A stretch of 64,000 nt of DNA from Brettanomyces bruxellensis (taxonomy: Eukaryota; Ascomycota; Pichiomycetes; Pichiales; Pichiaceae): contig NC_054690.1 of assembly GCF_011074885.1 (NCBI RefSeq), forward strand, positions 1,431,001-1,495,000, in the 5' to 3' direction. The position numbers and the translations under genes are program-made. Each line of letters opens with the position of its first letter. The first letter of the stretch is position 1. The notes under the pieces are model-generated. The model made no database searches, was not told where the DNA came from, and saw nothing but the letters and a program-made list of their open reading frames with translations. Positions 30,523 to 41,000 of this stretch are shown in pieces.

Positions 30523-31333
30523 TGTTGAACATATGAGGATATTATATAGTATTAGGCAATCTATTATTATATGTCCTTATATTTATTTTTTTTGAGATCC
30601 GAATATTAAATGTAGTGCTACTAAATTAATAGAGTATCTGAATGTTTATTATACTATATTACTAATATGTGAGCTTTAAGCTAATCACCCGTGGATATCT
30701 TAGCTTTACATAGTTGTCATCATTCTCTTGTTTGACGACATAGACAATATAATTTGTTATTCTTAATACTCCATTATTCTATACTTCGTTGCTTTCACAC
30801 TGAACTTATTTTTAAATGAAAAGGATTTAGAATAATATTTATTAGAAGGAATCCTGGACAAATTGTACTAACTGTACATGATAGGGAATCAGCAGAAAAT
30901 TAATTATGCACAATCATAATTCTGTTTCTGGGAATTAAATCTTTTTTTATATTATGTATGATTACCTCACTTTATTTTCCTTTTTATTTTTACTTTACTT
31001 TACCTCTTTTTATATAACTTGTTTCTTCTACGAAGGGACGAGACCCGATAGCCNATTTTGCAATACAACTAGTTCGACTCCACTTTGATGGTAACAGAGT
31101 AAAGGAAGTAAATTCATTTTCTTCTATGGTGACACATACACAATTGTTAGAATGTTAAAGGCATTAACATTATCACACAGACCACTTGGTACATTTATAT
31201 CCACCCACTTAGGTAACCGACCTTACAATTGTCTGAATCTCCCCGACTGCTAGGTTCTTATTAGTTCTATTAAAGAAGGAGTTTGATAGCTAAAGCCCGG
31301 GAGTAACTCATAAGGTCTCTCTTAACTTCGACA
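30523..31333 (+). repeat. Solo LTR of the copia family (copy C), carrying a nested short LTR
   Basis: Begins TGTTGAACATATGAGGATAT and ends CTTAACTTCGACA, matching both termini of the full-length element's LTR. Length is 811 bp, of which 201 bp are the inserted family-3 element plus one copy of its target duplication. The 5' part (to about 30950) is roughly 85% similar to the full-length LTRs, whereas the last about 380 bp are nearly identical. Flanks GTAAG and CGGGA do not form a target duplication. One N at 31054. Confidence 0.93.
30604..30799 (+). mobile_element. Family-3 short solo LTR (copy G), 196 bp, nested in LTR C
   Basis: Interrupts copy C between GATCCGAA and CTTATT of the LTR. Flanked by CCGAA (30599-30603) and CTGAA (30800-30804), a 4-of-5 target duplication. 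Starts TATTAAATGTAG (TG has become TA) and ends TTTCACA. Homologous to copy F: about 22 of 30 identical near the start (TAGTG.TAC.A.ATT.ATA.AGTAT) and recognisable in the second half (ATATCTT, ACTCCATT.TTC). Confidence 0.75.
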
Positions 31334-31436
31334 CGGGATTTATATACTCTGACAAATAATTATAATACAAACATATATTTTATTTGGTTTTCCAGTAAAA
31401 CTTTAGTTTATAGAGAGGCATATAAAATTAAAATTT
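31334..31436. other. Short spacer ending in the AATTT target sequence of LTR E
   Basis: 103 bp, AT-rich. Positions 31432-31436 are AATTT, the left target duplication of LTR E. Confidence 0.5.
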
Positions 31437-32097
31437 TGTAAGGGGTCAAACCAAGCGCATATTGGTTTAAAGCCAGATAAAATATTAATGAATTCATTTA
31501 CCTGATTAGGTAACACGGAAAGATATAAATAGTTTCCGAAATAATTTATGAGAAGCGCGAATAAGAAATAAAGCGTACTGAAAGGATAGTGACCCGAAGG
31601 ACAATAAGAAAGAGCTACATCGGAATAAGCTGACTAATATTCGTGTGGCGACTGCATATGCAAAACAACAGGTTTTTGCATGATCGCGGGTTATGCTGAA
31701 TTCACATAATGTGATGTTCCCAAACAGGATGGATTCCTCTTTGGCATATAATTTGTTATTGTATGAAATTGGAAGAGAAATGGAAGAAGTGTCATTCTCC
31801 ATTTAATATAAATATGCGCCCTTGCCCTCCTTTGATACAGAGGCAAGGTTAAATTATGATTTAGTTATTTTTCTAGAAAGGGAGATTGAAAAGATAAGTG
31901 ATTAGATAGAATAATGAAAAAATATAATAGTTCATAGAGAGCTATGAGATAAGAGATATGAAAGGATACGAAAAGTATCAGATAACAATCTTATTAATCT
32001 ATTATATCTTTAGACGGATTTGGTAATCATCTAAAGAATCCTTATACTTCAGGTTATTAAAAATAATATTTTGTTACCTTCAGTCTGACCATTTACA
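31437..32097 (+). repeat. Family-2 solo LTR (copy E), diverged
   Basis: Starts TGTAAGGGGTCAAAC and ends CTGACCATTTACA; the ends are imperfect inverted repeats and match the termini of copies A and B (TGTGAGGGATC ... GACCCCTTACA). 661 bp, same orientation as B. Flanked by AATTT on both sides (31432-31436, 32098-32102). The interior is largely diverged from A and B, so it is either an older copy or a subfamily member. Boundaries rest on termini plus target duplication, not on full-length similarity. Confidence 0.7.
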
Positions 32098-32102
32098 AAT
32101 TT

Positions 32103-32695
32103 TGTGAGGGATCGAACAAGGAAAAGTCACGTGTTATCCAAATGGTTACGTAATATTATGAGCGAAGCAACATGAGCGAATTATTTATTAAAATTGGACG
32201 ACGAGATGCAAATATTTTATTAAGCAGAAAAACGAGAAAATATTAAATGAGTATTTAGCCTTTTTGGAAAACTCAAGATGAAGATAAGAAAGAAGAAGCA
32301 ACAGCTTAGAAAAAAGAGAATAAGATAGAGAAGAATAAGAACAACAGAGATAAGAATATGAGAAAATATAACAAGAAGATAAAAATAAGAAAAACAAACA
32401 AAACAAATAAAAAACAAGTCATTAAAATAAATATAATAACACTTCAAATTATAAACATATACAAAGGGGTGCTTTTATCTATATCCTAGTGAATACAAAC
32501 TAGTTGATTATTTCATTATACATTACTTCCGCACTTACTTAAATTACATCATAACATTCTAAAAACACTATTTTACAACATACAATACTTCATCTTTTAG
32601 TGGTTTGATTCAACACTGCAAAACAAACACACAAATCACTTTGTACTTACATAATCTAAAATAATTTAGGTTCAAACCAAAGCAGACCCCTTACA
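32103..32695 (+). repeat. Family-2 solo LTR (copy B), uninterrupted reference copy
   Basis: 593 bp, TGTGAGGGATC ... CCCCTTACA, with perfect flanking AATTT (32098-32102 and 32696-32700). It is homologous end to end with the reconstructed copy A. It carries the empty site for the copia element (GTGGTTTGATTCAACACTG around 32602) and for short LTR F (CAGCTTAG near 32303-32310). Its 3' end is 11 nt from tRNA-His. Confidence 0.93.
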
Positions 32696-32706
32696 AATTT
32701 GTAAAA

Positions 32707-32778
32707 GCCGTTCTAGTATAGTGGCTAGTACTCATCGTTGTGGCCGATGCAACCCAGGTTCGATTCCTGGGAACGGCA
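32707..32778 (+). tRNA. tH(GTG): tRNA-His (anticodon GTG)
   Basis: 72 nt, no intron. Acceptor GCCGTTC pairs perfectly with GAACGGC, discriminator A. Anticodon arm TCGTTGTGGCCGA with GTG, T arm CCCAGGTTCGATTCCTGGG. Very close to yeast tRNA-His; the extra 5' G of mature tRNA-His is added after transcription. Followed by a T9 Pol III terminator (32783-32791). Confidence 0.97.
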
Positions 32779-32949
32779 TTAGTTTTTTTTTGTGTAATCT
32801 GCTTTTTTTTGATAATGTTATGATGATAATTATTATCATTATTATTTTATATAGGAAAGGTGTTTAACGATTGTAACCAGGGCAATGTTGTGTCAAACAT
32901 CCATAGATAATTATAGAAGTTATACGGCTTTTAATAAAGAAAGGCGGAG

Positions 32950-33867
32950 ATGCGTTTAAAGCTAGCCCTTGAAAGTACAGTGGAGATTCGCCGTCCATTA
33001 ACGTTGCTATTAAACTTGAGAAAGATATGTGTTTTCCGATTTACCGAATCACAGTTAGTAATAATATCTTCCTCCCTAAATGAACCACAAGTTTGGACAA
33101 AAATAGCTGAATCTGTGTTTCAAATATACGAGGTTGAGTCATCAAGACATAATATAATTGTTTTTGAAATTAACATTGAACCCTTATATCAGGTTTTGAG
33201 AAATTATGAGAAATCGACGGTAACAAGTAACCTCTCAATACGATTACAACGACAATCTCCAACCGAAGCGGAAAGTCATATCCCGAAAAATAAGACTGCC
33301 GCATCATTGGCGATATTTTATACAGAGCAGATATCCTTGAATTCCACTGTGAACCATTCCTTTAATATACCAGTTCGATTGCTTAGGGCGAGTAGTGATG
33401 AAATGATACAAGAGCCCACCATTGATGATATGAAAATTGCGATGAAGCTGCCAAACACTATGATTCCGTTATTTCGGCGAATAGAAAGGTATAAAACTGC
33501 AGAAATGATTACTGTGATAGGAAACAAGTCAGGACAGTTGAAACTAGTAATTGATGAAGGCGAAAGGAAGGTGGAAATGCAATGGAAAAGTCAGCTTGAA
33601 ATATCTTTGGCGGAGGATGTAGATACGGTTGGCAGTCAAGAAAGAATTGAGAATAGTGCCTCTAGCGAGGATTTAAACTTGATCAAACCAATGGCATTAC
33701 GCCTGAAACTTCGATATTGGAATATTGGATGTAGACTCATTGAACTTTGTGATGCAATGTCTTTGATTATACATGATACAGGATGCATTCTTCATTGCTA
33801 CATAGATCAGGAACAGAAATGCGATATCACATTCTACATGAATGGATATTATAGCGATCAGGTATGA
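32950..33867 (+). CDS. MEC3: 9-1-1 checkpoint clamp subunit, Hus1/Mec3-like
   Basis: Subunit of the Rad17-Mec3-Ddc1 (9-1-1) DNA-damage clamp. 305 aa, ATG 32950, close in size to Hus1 (about 280 aa) and shorter than S. cerevisiae Mec3 (474 aa). Seen: N-terminal MRLKLALES resembling the Hus1 MKFRAKIV start; the central block IPVRLLRASSDEMIQEP ... MKLPNTMIPLFRRIERYK aligning with the Hus1 IPIKVI ... LP..K..K.VVEKMK pattern; GQLKLVIDEGERKVE as the following sheet; and an end HCYIDQEQKCDITFYMNGY like the Hus1 tail. No PIP box is obvious. First host gene after the retroelement nest; convergent with SER1. Confidence 0.75.
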   Translation: MRLKLALESTVEIRRPLTLLLNLRKICVFRFTESQLVIISSSLNEPQVWTKIAESVFQIYEVESSRHNIIVFEINIEPLYQVLRNYEKSTVTSNLSIRLQRQSPTEAESHIPKNKTAASLAIFYTEQISLNSTVNHSFNIPVRLLRASSDEMIQEPTIDDMKIAMKLPNTMIPLFRRIERYKTAEMITVIGNKSGQLKLVIDEGERKVEMQWKSQLEISLAEDVDTVGSQERIENSASSEDLNLIKPMALRLKLRYWNIGCRLIELCDAMSLIIHDTGCILHCYIDQEQKCDITFYMNGYYSDQV

Positions 33868-33960
33868 ACCTGAGTGGGTTAGAAATGAGTATGCCAACGT
33901 ACATTAAATTTTGGAGTTCGAGAATAAAAAAAACAGTTACCTAGAGAACTTATTTTACTG

Positions 33961-35124
33961 TTAGTGCTCTTTTGCAAAATTCTCAACAAATTGAGCCAAG
34001 AGTTCAACACTGTGATAAGTAACAGCATTGTAGAGAGATGCTCTCATTCCTCCAACAGATCGATGTCCCTTAAGACCGCCAAGCTTCTGGGCTGCCGCCT
34101 CTTTAAGGAAAATAGCATCAAGCGACTTGTCCTTCAGGGTAAAAACGACATTCATACGGGATCTTGCGCGCTTGGAAACAGGAAGATTGTAGATGGCAGG
34201 ATACTTTTCTAAGGTTGAATAAAGAAGATTCGACTTTTTGATGTTTTCTTGCTCTTGATTCTTTATACCTCCATTTTTGATTAATCTTTCGAGAACCAAT
34301 TCAATAATGTGAACGGCAAAAGTTGGGATTGTGTTGTAAGCCGAATCCTTTGAGACCACCGTTGGATAGTCAAAAGCAATTGGGGCGATAGGAATATCCA
34401 ACTTCCGAAGCTCCCCAACCGTTGGGTAGTCCAATAAAGCTTTTTTGATGATGTAAATAGTAACACCGGCAATTCCAACATTCTTTTGGGCACCGCCGAA
34501 AACAACGCCGTATTTACTGAAGTCAACGGGCTTTGACAAGAAATTGGAAGACATATCAGCAACAACTTCAATACCCTTGAATTGGTCGAATGGAAATTCA
34601 CGGAATTCAACACCATGAACAGTCTCATTATCACAGTAGTACACATAAGGTGTGTCCTCTGGTTTTGGAATGTTCCATTTACTGACATCAGGGATGTCTC
34701 CAAACTTTCCATCAACAGCTTTAGCATTCACAACAACTTGGGTTTCAAATCCAAGACGATCAGCTTCTTCACGAGCCTTGCTAGACCAATTTCCTGTAAT
34801 GACATAAGCAGGCTTTCCGGCTTTGCCATGCTTTTTGGCGAAAGAAGCAGTGAGATTCGTTGGAATCGATGAGAAACCAGTTGTACCACCACCCTGCAAG
34901 AAGAAAACTTCGTGTGTATCTGGAATGTGCCATAACTTTTTCAAATATGCCTTCGTGTTGTCAACAATTTCAACACCTGCTGGCGATCTATGACTAATTT
35001 CACCAGCGCCAATACCAAGGTCTTGAAAGTTAATCAAGTCCTTTGCTGCCTGTTGAAGAACAGACGTTGGTAGTTGTGCCGGACCAGCACCGAAATAATT
35101 TGGTTCTTTCCTTTCAAGCGACAT
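33961..35124 (-). CDS. SER1: Phosphoserine aminotransferase
   Basis: PLP enzyme converting 3-phosphohydroxypyruvate to phosphoserine with glutamate, the second step of serine synthesis from glycolysis. 387 aa from ATG 35124 (395 in S. cerevisiae). Seen: N-terminal NYFGAGPAQLPTSVLQQA, GISHRSP-type motif (GEISHRSPAG), FLQGGGTTGFS, VADMSSNFLSKPVD, the PLP lysine in VFGGAQKNVGIAG, and the C-terminal GLKGHRSVGGMRASLYNAV. Complete, without disruption. Confidence 0.98.
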   Translation of the reverse strand: MSLERKEPNYFGAGPAQLPTSVLQQAAKDLINFQDLGIGAGEISHRSPAGVEIVDNTKAYLKKLWHIPDTHEVFFLQGGGTTGFSSIPTNLTASFAKKHGKAGKPAYVITGNWSSKAREEADRLGFETQVVVNAKAVDGKFGDIPDVSKWNIPKPEDTPYVYYCDNETVHGVEFREFPFDQFKGIEVVADMSSNFLSKPVDFSKYGVVFGGAQKNVGIAGVTIYIIKKALLDYPTVGELRKLDIPIAPIAFDYPTVVSKDSAYNTIPTFAVHIIELVLERLIKNGGIKNQEQENIKKSNLLYSTLEKYPAIYNLPVSKRARSRMNVVFTLKDKSLDAIFLKEAAAQKLGGLKGHRSVGGMRASLYNAVTYHSVELLAQFVENFAKEH

Positions 35125-35724
35125 AATAATGGATAATGATACTTATATACCTGCCAACTATACTTTGCAAAATATTTACTACAGATAAAAATATCTTACA
35201 AATTGTGCTCAGATGTTATATATATACATGCAAGTGAGAAAGAAATGTTTCTCGTACTGAAAAATTCACCCAAAGGAATTCAGCTCACTTTAATAAACTG
35301 ATTAATTATGCTGAACAATAGTACAGGCTGTTAGGTTTGGTTACCTGCCATGAAGAAGTCAATGGGAGAGGGACGAAAAAATGAAATCATTCGCATTTCT
35401 AGATTAGGAGAAAAAATAGTCATCTCTCGGAATAGAATAATAAATGGGACGCAGACCTAACACAGCCTAGATACGTGTAATAATAAAAAAACATTATTAT
35501 TCACAGGAGCACATGTAAAGCATAGAACGGACGGAATCAATCATAAACGTATCATAGGGAAAAACGTACTTCAAAACAACCACCACAACAATAACTAGTA
35601 TATAAAGTAGAATTTGAACAGGAAAAATGTAGAAAAACATACATAAAAACAATGCCCCCGAACGGAACGACTAAGGGCATTATGAATCTACCAATTCGCA
35701 TGGTTGAAAAAATAGGACGCTCAT
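35125..35724. promoter_or_regulatory. SER1 promoter / SAC1 terminator region
   Basis: 600 bp, AT-rich. I looked for a Gcn4 site (TGACTC) on both strands and did not find a clear one. Nothing else was recognised. Confidence 0.4.
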
Positions 35725-37584
35725 CTACACACGTTTTTCATCGTCAAGATGCTTACTGTAAGCAGTAGACCTAACATACTTGATACCGGCAAGCTTTCCA
35801 TTTTTTAAGATTTCACTCTTTACCAAGAACTCTGGCGGGCAAAGTTTGGGCCAATTAACAAACTGGACACCGTTGACTAACATATAACGGAAGGAAAATG
35901 CTGCAACCAAAAACAATGTTGTTAAGAAAGAGTAATTCTTGAATTCCGTCAATGAGCCCTTTGGAGACAAAAATGTGGAAATAAAGACCCAAATGGCAAT
36001 AAACAACCCGTATGGTGTCCATTGCACAAACTTTGGTCTCTGATCTTCAAGAGCCTCTGGACCAAGATCATATGGAAGGGAATTTCCCAAGAATAAGTCA
36101 TAACCGTCTTGACGCGGACCATCCATAAAATTATTGATGATATACCTTGAAACCGAATTCATCAAGTCATTTAGTGCACCAAGCGTGGTTCGCTTACCGG
36201 TTCTCGTATAGTCAGTTTTCAATGCACCAGTACCTGAATAAGAATTTGAAACGGCATCTGCATTATCAGCCCAGACATTCTGGAAAACGAGATTGAAGGC
36301 AGGATCCAATGCAGACCAATCCTGTGTACCGCTTATCACATGACTCTCTTGTAACTGTTCTTGCAAGAACCAGCGGGCTAACATTGATTGAACAACATTC
36401 GTTCTGTCCAAACAGTCCATACAATTAGTTCTCACCACGTGTTCCTGCACTTTCACATTTGTAATATTATCCGAAGTGACTGAGAATGAAGAGAAATCTT
36501 CCCTTGAAAGACCCAATTCAACAAGCTTTGTCAAAAGAAGTTTCACCCTATCCCAACGCATCATACGGCATTCGTGATGAAAATCAAAATAAACATATCT
36601 AAGCTTAGGGTCGGCCAAAGCAGTAACCGCAGATTCATATGCCTGCTTAACTGGCTCCTCATGTCCAGATGAGTTGACTAAATTGACCAGGTAATTTGAT
36701 CCGTAGCGACTAATGGAGCGATCAAAATGTTTCCTTGCAGGAATATAGTCACTTGGGCCTAAATATAAGGGTGGTTTGTACTTCAAATTATTCATTTCGG
36801 ACCAGAATACAGGAACCGATCCTCTAATTTGGAAATACGTGTTGACATGCTCGCCCTTTTCCGTATTAAGAACCAAAAACTGTTCGGTTTCGTTAAAATT
36901 AGCAACATATCCATCATTATCGATTCCTCTACGGAAGTATCTTGTACCTGCACGGTGTCGTGACCTTCTAGTAATAAGTCCAAATGTAATTGGTGTGCCG
37001 CAAATTGTTGTACGGACAAACTTGGCGTAACCATAAATGAGCGGTAGAATAAATTGAGCAACATACCTATCTCCCTTCGCAGCATTAAGCAATGGTTCAG
37101 AAACAAAGTTATTCCACATAAACTCGGAAGCAAATTCGGTCTTACCCTGATCGAGACTTACCTGCTCACCAAAACGACGCGTCAAATCATAATCATACGA
37201 AAAATAAAGAGTTGCGGCATCCAAATGACTTTTTAGCATCATCAAATATTTTTTCTCCAAGTCATCAGCGGAATTAAAGGCTGCGATAGAAAGCGGTCTC
37301 ACAGAAAATGTGGCAACCTGGTACACCTTTTTGTTTCCGCATATAGTCCCGGCTTCTGAAGCTCCATCTGCTGTCAAAAGATAACGATTTGAGTGAAGAT
37401 GAATGACACCAATTACACCTGCAATTGTTGTGAATTTCGAAGTTAAGGGTATCTTTTCCAAATCACTAACCTTTATCTCTCCAGATTTGTTGATGTGAAG
37501 CACTCTGGTGCCTGACTCAGTTGTAGGTTGAAGAACGTAACCATCCGAGGCTTCGGCAATGCGTAGAGCAGTAACGGTTACCAT
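35725..37584 (-). CDS. SAC1: Phosphoinositide phosphatase Sac1
   Basis: ER/Golgi lipid phosphatase acting mainly on PI4P. 619 aa from ATG 37584 (623 in S. cerevisiae). Seen: the Sac domain, catalytic CX5R motif CMDCLDRTNVVQSML beginning at Cys388, the conserved FHHECRMMRWDRV block, and two C-terminal transmembrane segments (about 520-570: GLFIAIWVFISTFLS and FLTTLFLVAAFSFRYML) that anchor it in the ER. Tandem with ELP1, which is upstream on the same strand. Confidence 0.98.
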   Translation of the reverse strand: MVTVTALRIAEASDGYVLQPTTESGTRVLHINKSGEIKVSDLEKIPLTSKFTTIAGVIGVIHLHSNRYLLTADGASEAGTICGNKKVYQVATFSVRPLSIAAFNSADDLEKKYLMMLKSHLDAATLYFSYDYDLTRRFGEQVSLDQGKTEFASEFMWNNFVSEPLLNAAKGDRYVAQFILPLIYGYAKFVRTTICGTPITFGLITRRSRHRAGTRYFRRGIDNDGYVANFNETEQFLVLNTEKGEHVNTYFQIRGSVPVFWSEMNNLKYKPPLYLGPSDYIPARKHFDRSISRYGSNYLVNLVNSSGHEEPVKQAYESAVTALADPKLRYVYFDFHHECRMMRWDRVKLLLTKLVELGLSREDFSSFSVTSDNITNVKVQEHVVRTNCMDCLDRTNVVQSMLARWFLQEQLQESHVISGTQDWSALDPAFNLVFQNVWADNADAVSNSYSGTGALKTDYTRTGKRTTLGALNDLMNSVSRYIINNFMDGPRQDGYDLFLGNSLPYDLGPEALEDQRPKFVQWTPYGLFIAIWVFISTFLSPKGSLTEFKNYSFLTTLFLVAAFSFRYMLVNGVQFVNWPKLCPPEFLVKSEILKNGKLAGIKYVRSTAYSKHLDDEKRV

Positions 37585-38051
37585 AGTTATTTCAATTTCC
37601 TATAAAGTACTAGGAAATTTAGTGAAAACGATTGAGTGTCGAAGTTATTTCAACGCAAGCTTGTAAAATTAATGATAAAACCTAATCTCAGTTATGTCTC
37701 TATTCACTGTTCGAACGGGTAATCGGCACGCACCGTTTATGGAAATGAGGCTGAGAAAAAGTTGTCCCCAAAAAAATTTATGGGTAAAAAAAAAGAGAAA
37801 GAATCTCGAAAGAATTCATTCATCCTACTCGAAGAAAAGAAACAATCCTTAAACGAAGTGGGACAAAAACGCAATAAAATCTAACACTAGCTTTTAGTGA
37901 ATATACAAATTTGCATATACCAATTGTACTGATTATCCACTATATATATATTATATTCAACTTTAGGTTCGAAATCATAATGTTGCATCTGATTAAATGG
38001 GCAGGAAACTAGGCATAAATCAGTTTCCACTCGTCAGTTACTAAAACAAAA
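37585..38051. other. Intergenic region, ELP1 terminator / SAC1 promoter
   Basis: 467 bp with A-rich runs around 37770-37800. No specific site was recognised. Confidence 0.4.
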
Positions 38052-41000
38052 TCAATACTCAAGAATTTCGCGACTGGTGAACTTTTTCATTGATGGAGCC
38101 GGAATTTCCGGAATCATGTAAACGATTCCCCGATCATCTATTCTCTCTCTATCCTTATCACTCATGGTGTAAATCTCCTTCATATGATTCTCTATAAACT
38201 CTTGTAGTTCGATGAAATCAGCTTGTATTTTATGAGCCTGCTCCATCATTCCACGTCTTACTAGACCCTCAACAAGCTTTTCTGCGTCTGACACAGTAAG
38301 ATTCAATCTGTCGACTAACCTTCCAGTTGACCTGATCAAATATTCCTCTTCATATATCGTACCCTTCTTACCACGAGCTCTCTTCCTTTCCTCACGTCTC
38401 CTATTCTTTGCTGTCCGTCGAGAAGAACCCGTTTTTGCCGTGCTTGATGATTTTCCGGTGTATCTGGTGAAAATCGAAGATCTTAACGTTGATTCAGTGG
38501 GAGCGATGGATACATTATCGGCATTTTCAGCGTTTTCGGCATTTCCATTATAAAATGCAAATGGATTCAATTGCTTCTTCTGTCTAAGTTCCCTTAATCT
38601 CTTCAACTGGGCCTTAGACTGAGAGCTGCATTCGGCAAGAAGCTCTGCTATAATTCCAAACTGTTCACCCAAGGCTGGATCAACTATTTGCTTGAGGAGT
38701 TTTTCAGCTTCCTCCTCACTATTACTACCATGATCAAAGCACATAAGAATGGCTTCTTCAAAGTCACAATCCTTGCAATAAAGATGCAGTGCTTCTTTTA
38801 AATCTCCAAGATACTTATTTTCAATGTAGGCCGCAGCAGAATATTTGTGAATATTCTTCAAATTTTCCACAAGTTGCTCCGAAATATCTTCAAGTCGATC
38901 CTTGAATTCTGGCCGAACGGCTATAGAAAGAGCTTCCTTCCAGTTATCAGCAGAAATGTAGTCATCCAATGCATATTCGTAATTTCCCAGCTTGTCGAAA
39001 GCCAAGGCAGCCTCCGAATATTTTTCAGAGGAATGAAGATAATTTGCGTAAGACTCCAAAACATTATCAAACCTCTTACTATCATACCTATACAACTTAA
39101 GCGCGTGCTTGTAGAGCATATGATCTAAGATGTACTCTGAAATCTCCTTGTCTAAAGAATCACTGCTTTTGACTTTTTGATCTTCAATCAACCACTCTAA
39201 TGCCTTATCAAACTTTTTCAAATAGGTATCGACCATGAATTTCTTTCTGTTAGGCTCCTGCTTATAAAGATCTTGTAAGAATGGCAAGTACTCCTTTGGA
39301 TCCTTTTGCGACTGTTGGGCTAGAACTAATGCCAATGGAATATCATAAATGCTTAGGGCAGTATCATAAAGCTTGTTTACATCCAACAAAAAGCATAAGT
39401 GCTGAACACAGCGCTCTTTTTCGGACTCGTTTTCTATAGCACTTATTAACTGTAAAGCTTCCTTCGATTTAGGTGGATTCTGGCATGCGCATGCCGTAAT
39501 AATGGATTGGATATATTTAGCCCTGTATTTTGGCCTTGCTAATACCTTGGCAACAGAATCGCAAATAGTTCTGACTTTTTCTGGCCCTTTCAAAGCGAAT
39601 CCATTTTTACAGCTAGATTGCCGATCATCGATGCTTAAACTTGCTAATTCAGAACCAAACTCAGTGTTCACTTTGGACTTTGCTTCCGCATCCTCAGCGC
39701 TTGTCTGCTTGTACTTCGTTTCGGACACATTCTCTTCGGAAAGACAAGAAAGGAATAAATCTAGATATTCCACGGAGCCCAATTCGTTAACAAAATGCTC
39801 AACATTCTTGAAAAATAGCTCGGAATCGTAATCATGTAAAATATCCAATGATATACGGTGCGTTCTGCAAATAGTGAATGCTTTACGGTATTTGCGTTTC
39901 TTTATTGCACTCCGGACCTCACTGAGAACCATAATACGAGGAAATATAGTTTCAATATTACCCCTTGGAGCTTGCAATGTCACAGATGATTGTGATGGAA
40001 TCGCTGAAATAAGCCAGGAACCCCTTTCAATCATTCTGGCCCTCTCATCATATACCTGATTCTGCTGTTGATATTGCATTTGTTCTTGCTCAGATCCATA
40101 CACACTATTATTATTTTCCTGCTGCTGGTCGAAAGATTGAATGTCAACTGGCAATTCAAATGGTTTTGTGTCGTCCAACAAGGAGTCGTTATTTTCAAGA
40201 TGCATAAATTTAAGTTCATGTTGTGCTGTGGTATACAGCAAATACTTATCCGATAGTAAAATCGATGTTGCTCCTGAGCATAACAATCTTTGTCCGATAA
40301 ACAATTTACCATTTGTCGTAATTCCAAAACAGACGTAGTTGGACTCACCATCCTTTTCTATCTCACAGACCTCATAGTTGGAACAAAAATGTGGAAACTT
40401 TCCAATAAACTTTGGACCTTCACCTAAATAGACACTTCCATCCACGGTTTCATAAGAAAAGTTCTTAAATATTGAGTCAGACTTGAGACAAACAACAGAG
40501 ATACTCGTTGGTGTAGTTGTCATTAATTTTGGCTCTTTTAAGGACGAAATATCAAATTCAGAGAGCTCACAGCTAGATGGGGCAAATGTGTCACAAACCA
40601 CGCAAACCTTATCATTCCCAGAAAAACAGATCTGGCGAGGCTGACCTTTGATACAAAATAGATCCTTGGAAACATGGCTGACTATTTCTATAGAAGACAC
40701 AACTTTACCAGCGAATGAAACATGTGCAATGTACAAATTTTCGTTTGTAACAATAGCAATGTTTTCGTTGGATTGGGAAGCAGCCATATCAATAATTGGC
40801 TCACCAACCTCAACCTCTCTGAAACTGATTGGAGGTGGAACGTGCGCTTTTGCCAAAGGTGTCATCATGCATGTGGTTCCATCAGCGACAAGCATCATAC
40901 CAATATCATAAGGAGCTGCTGTCGGTCCATTTGTAAGACAGTAGTCCATATCAATAATTGTGACACCAGTCTGTGTGCCAACCATTAATCTGAAGGGCTT

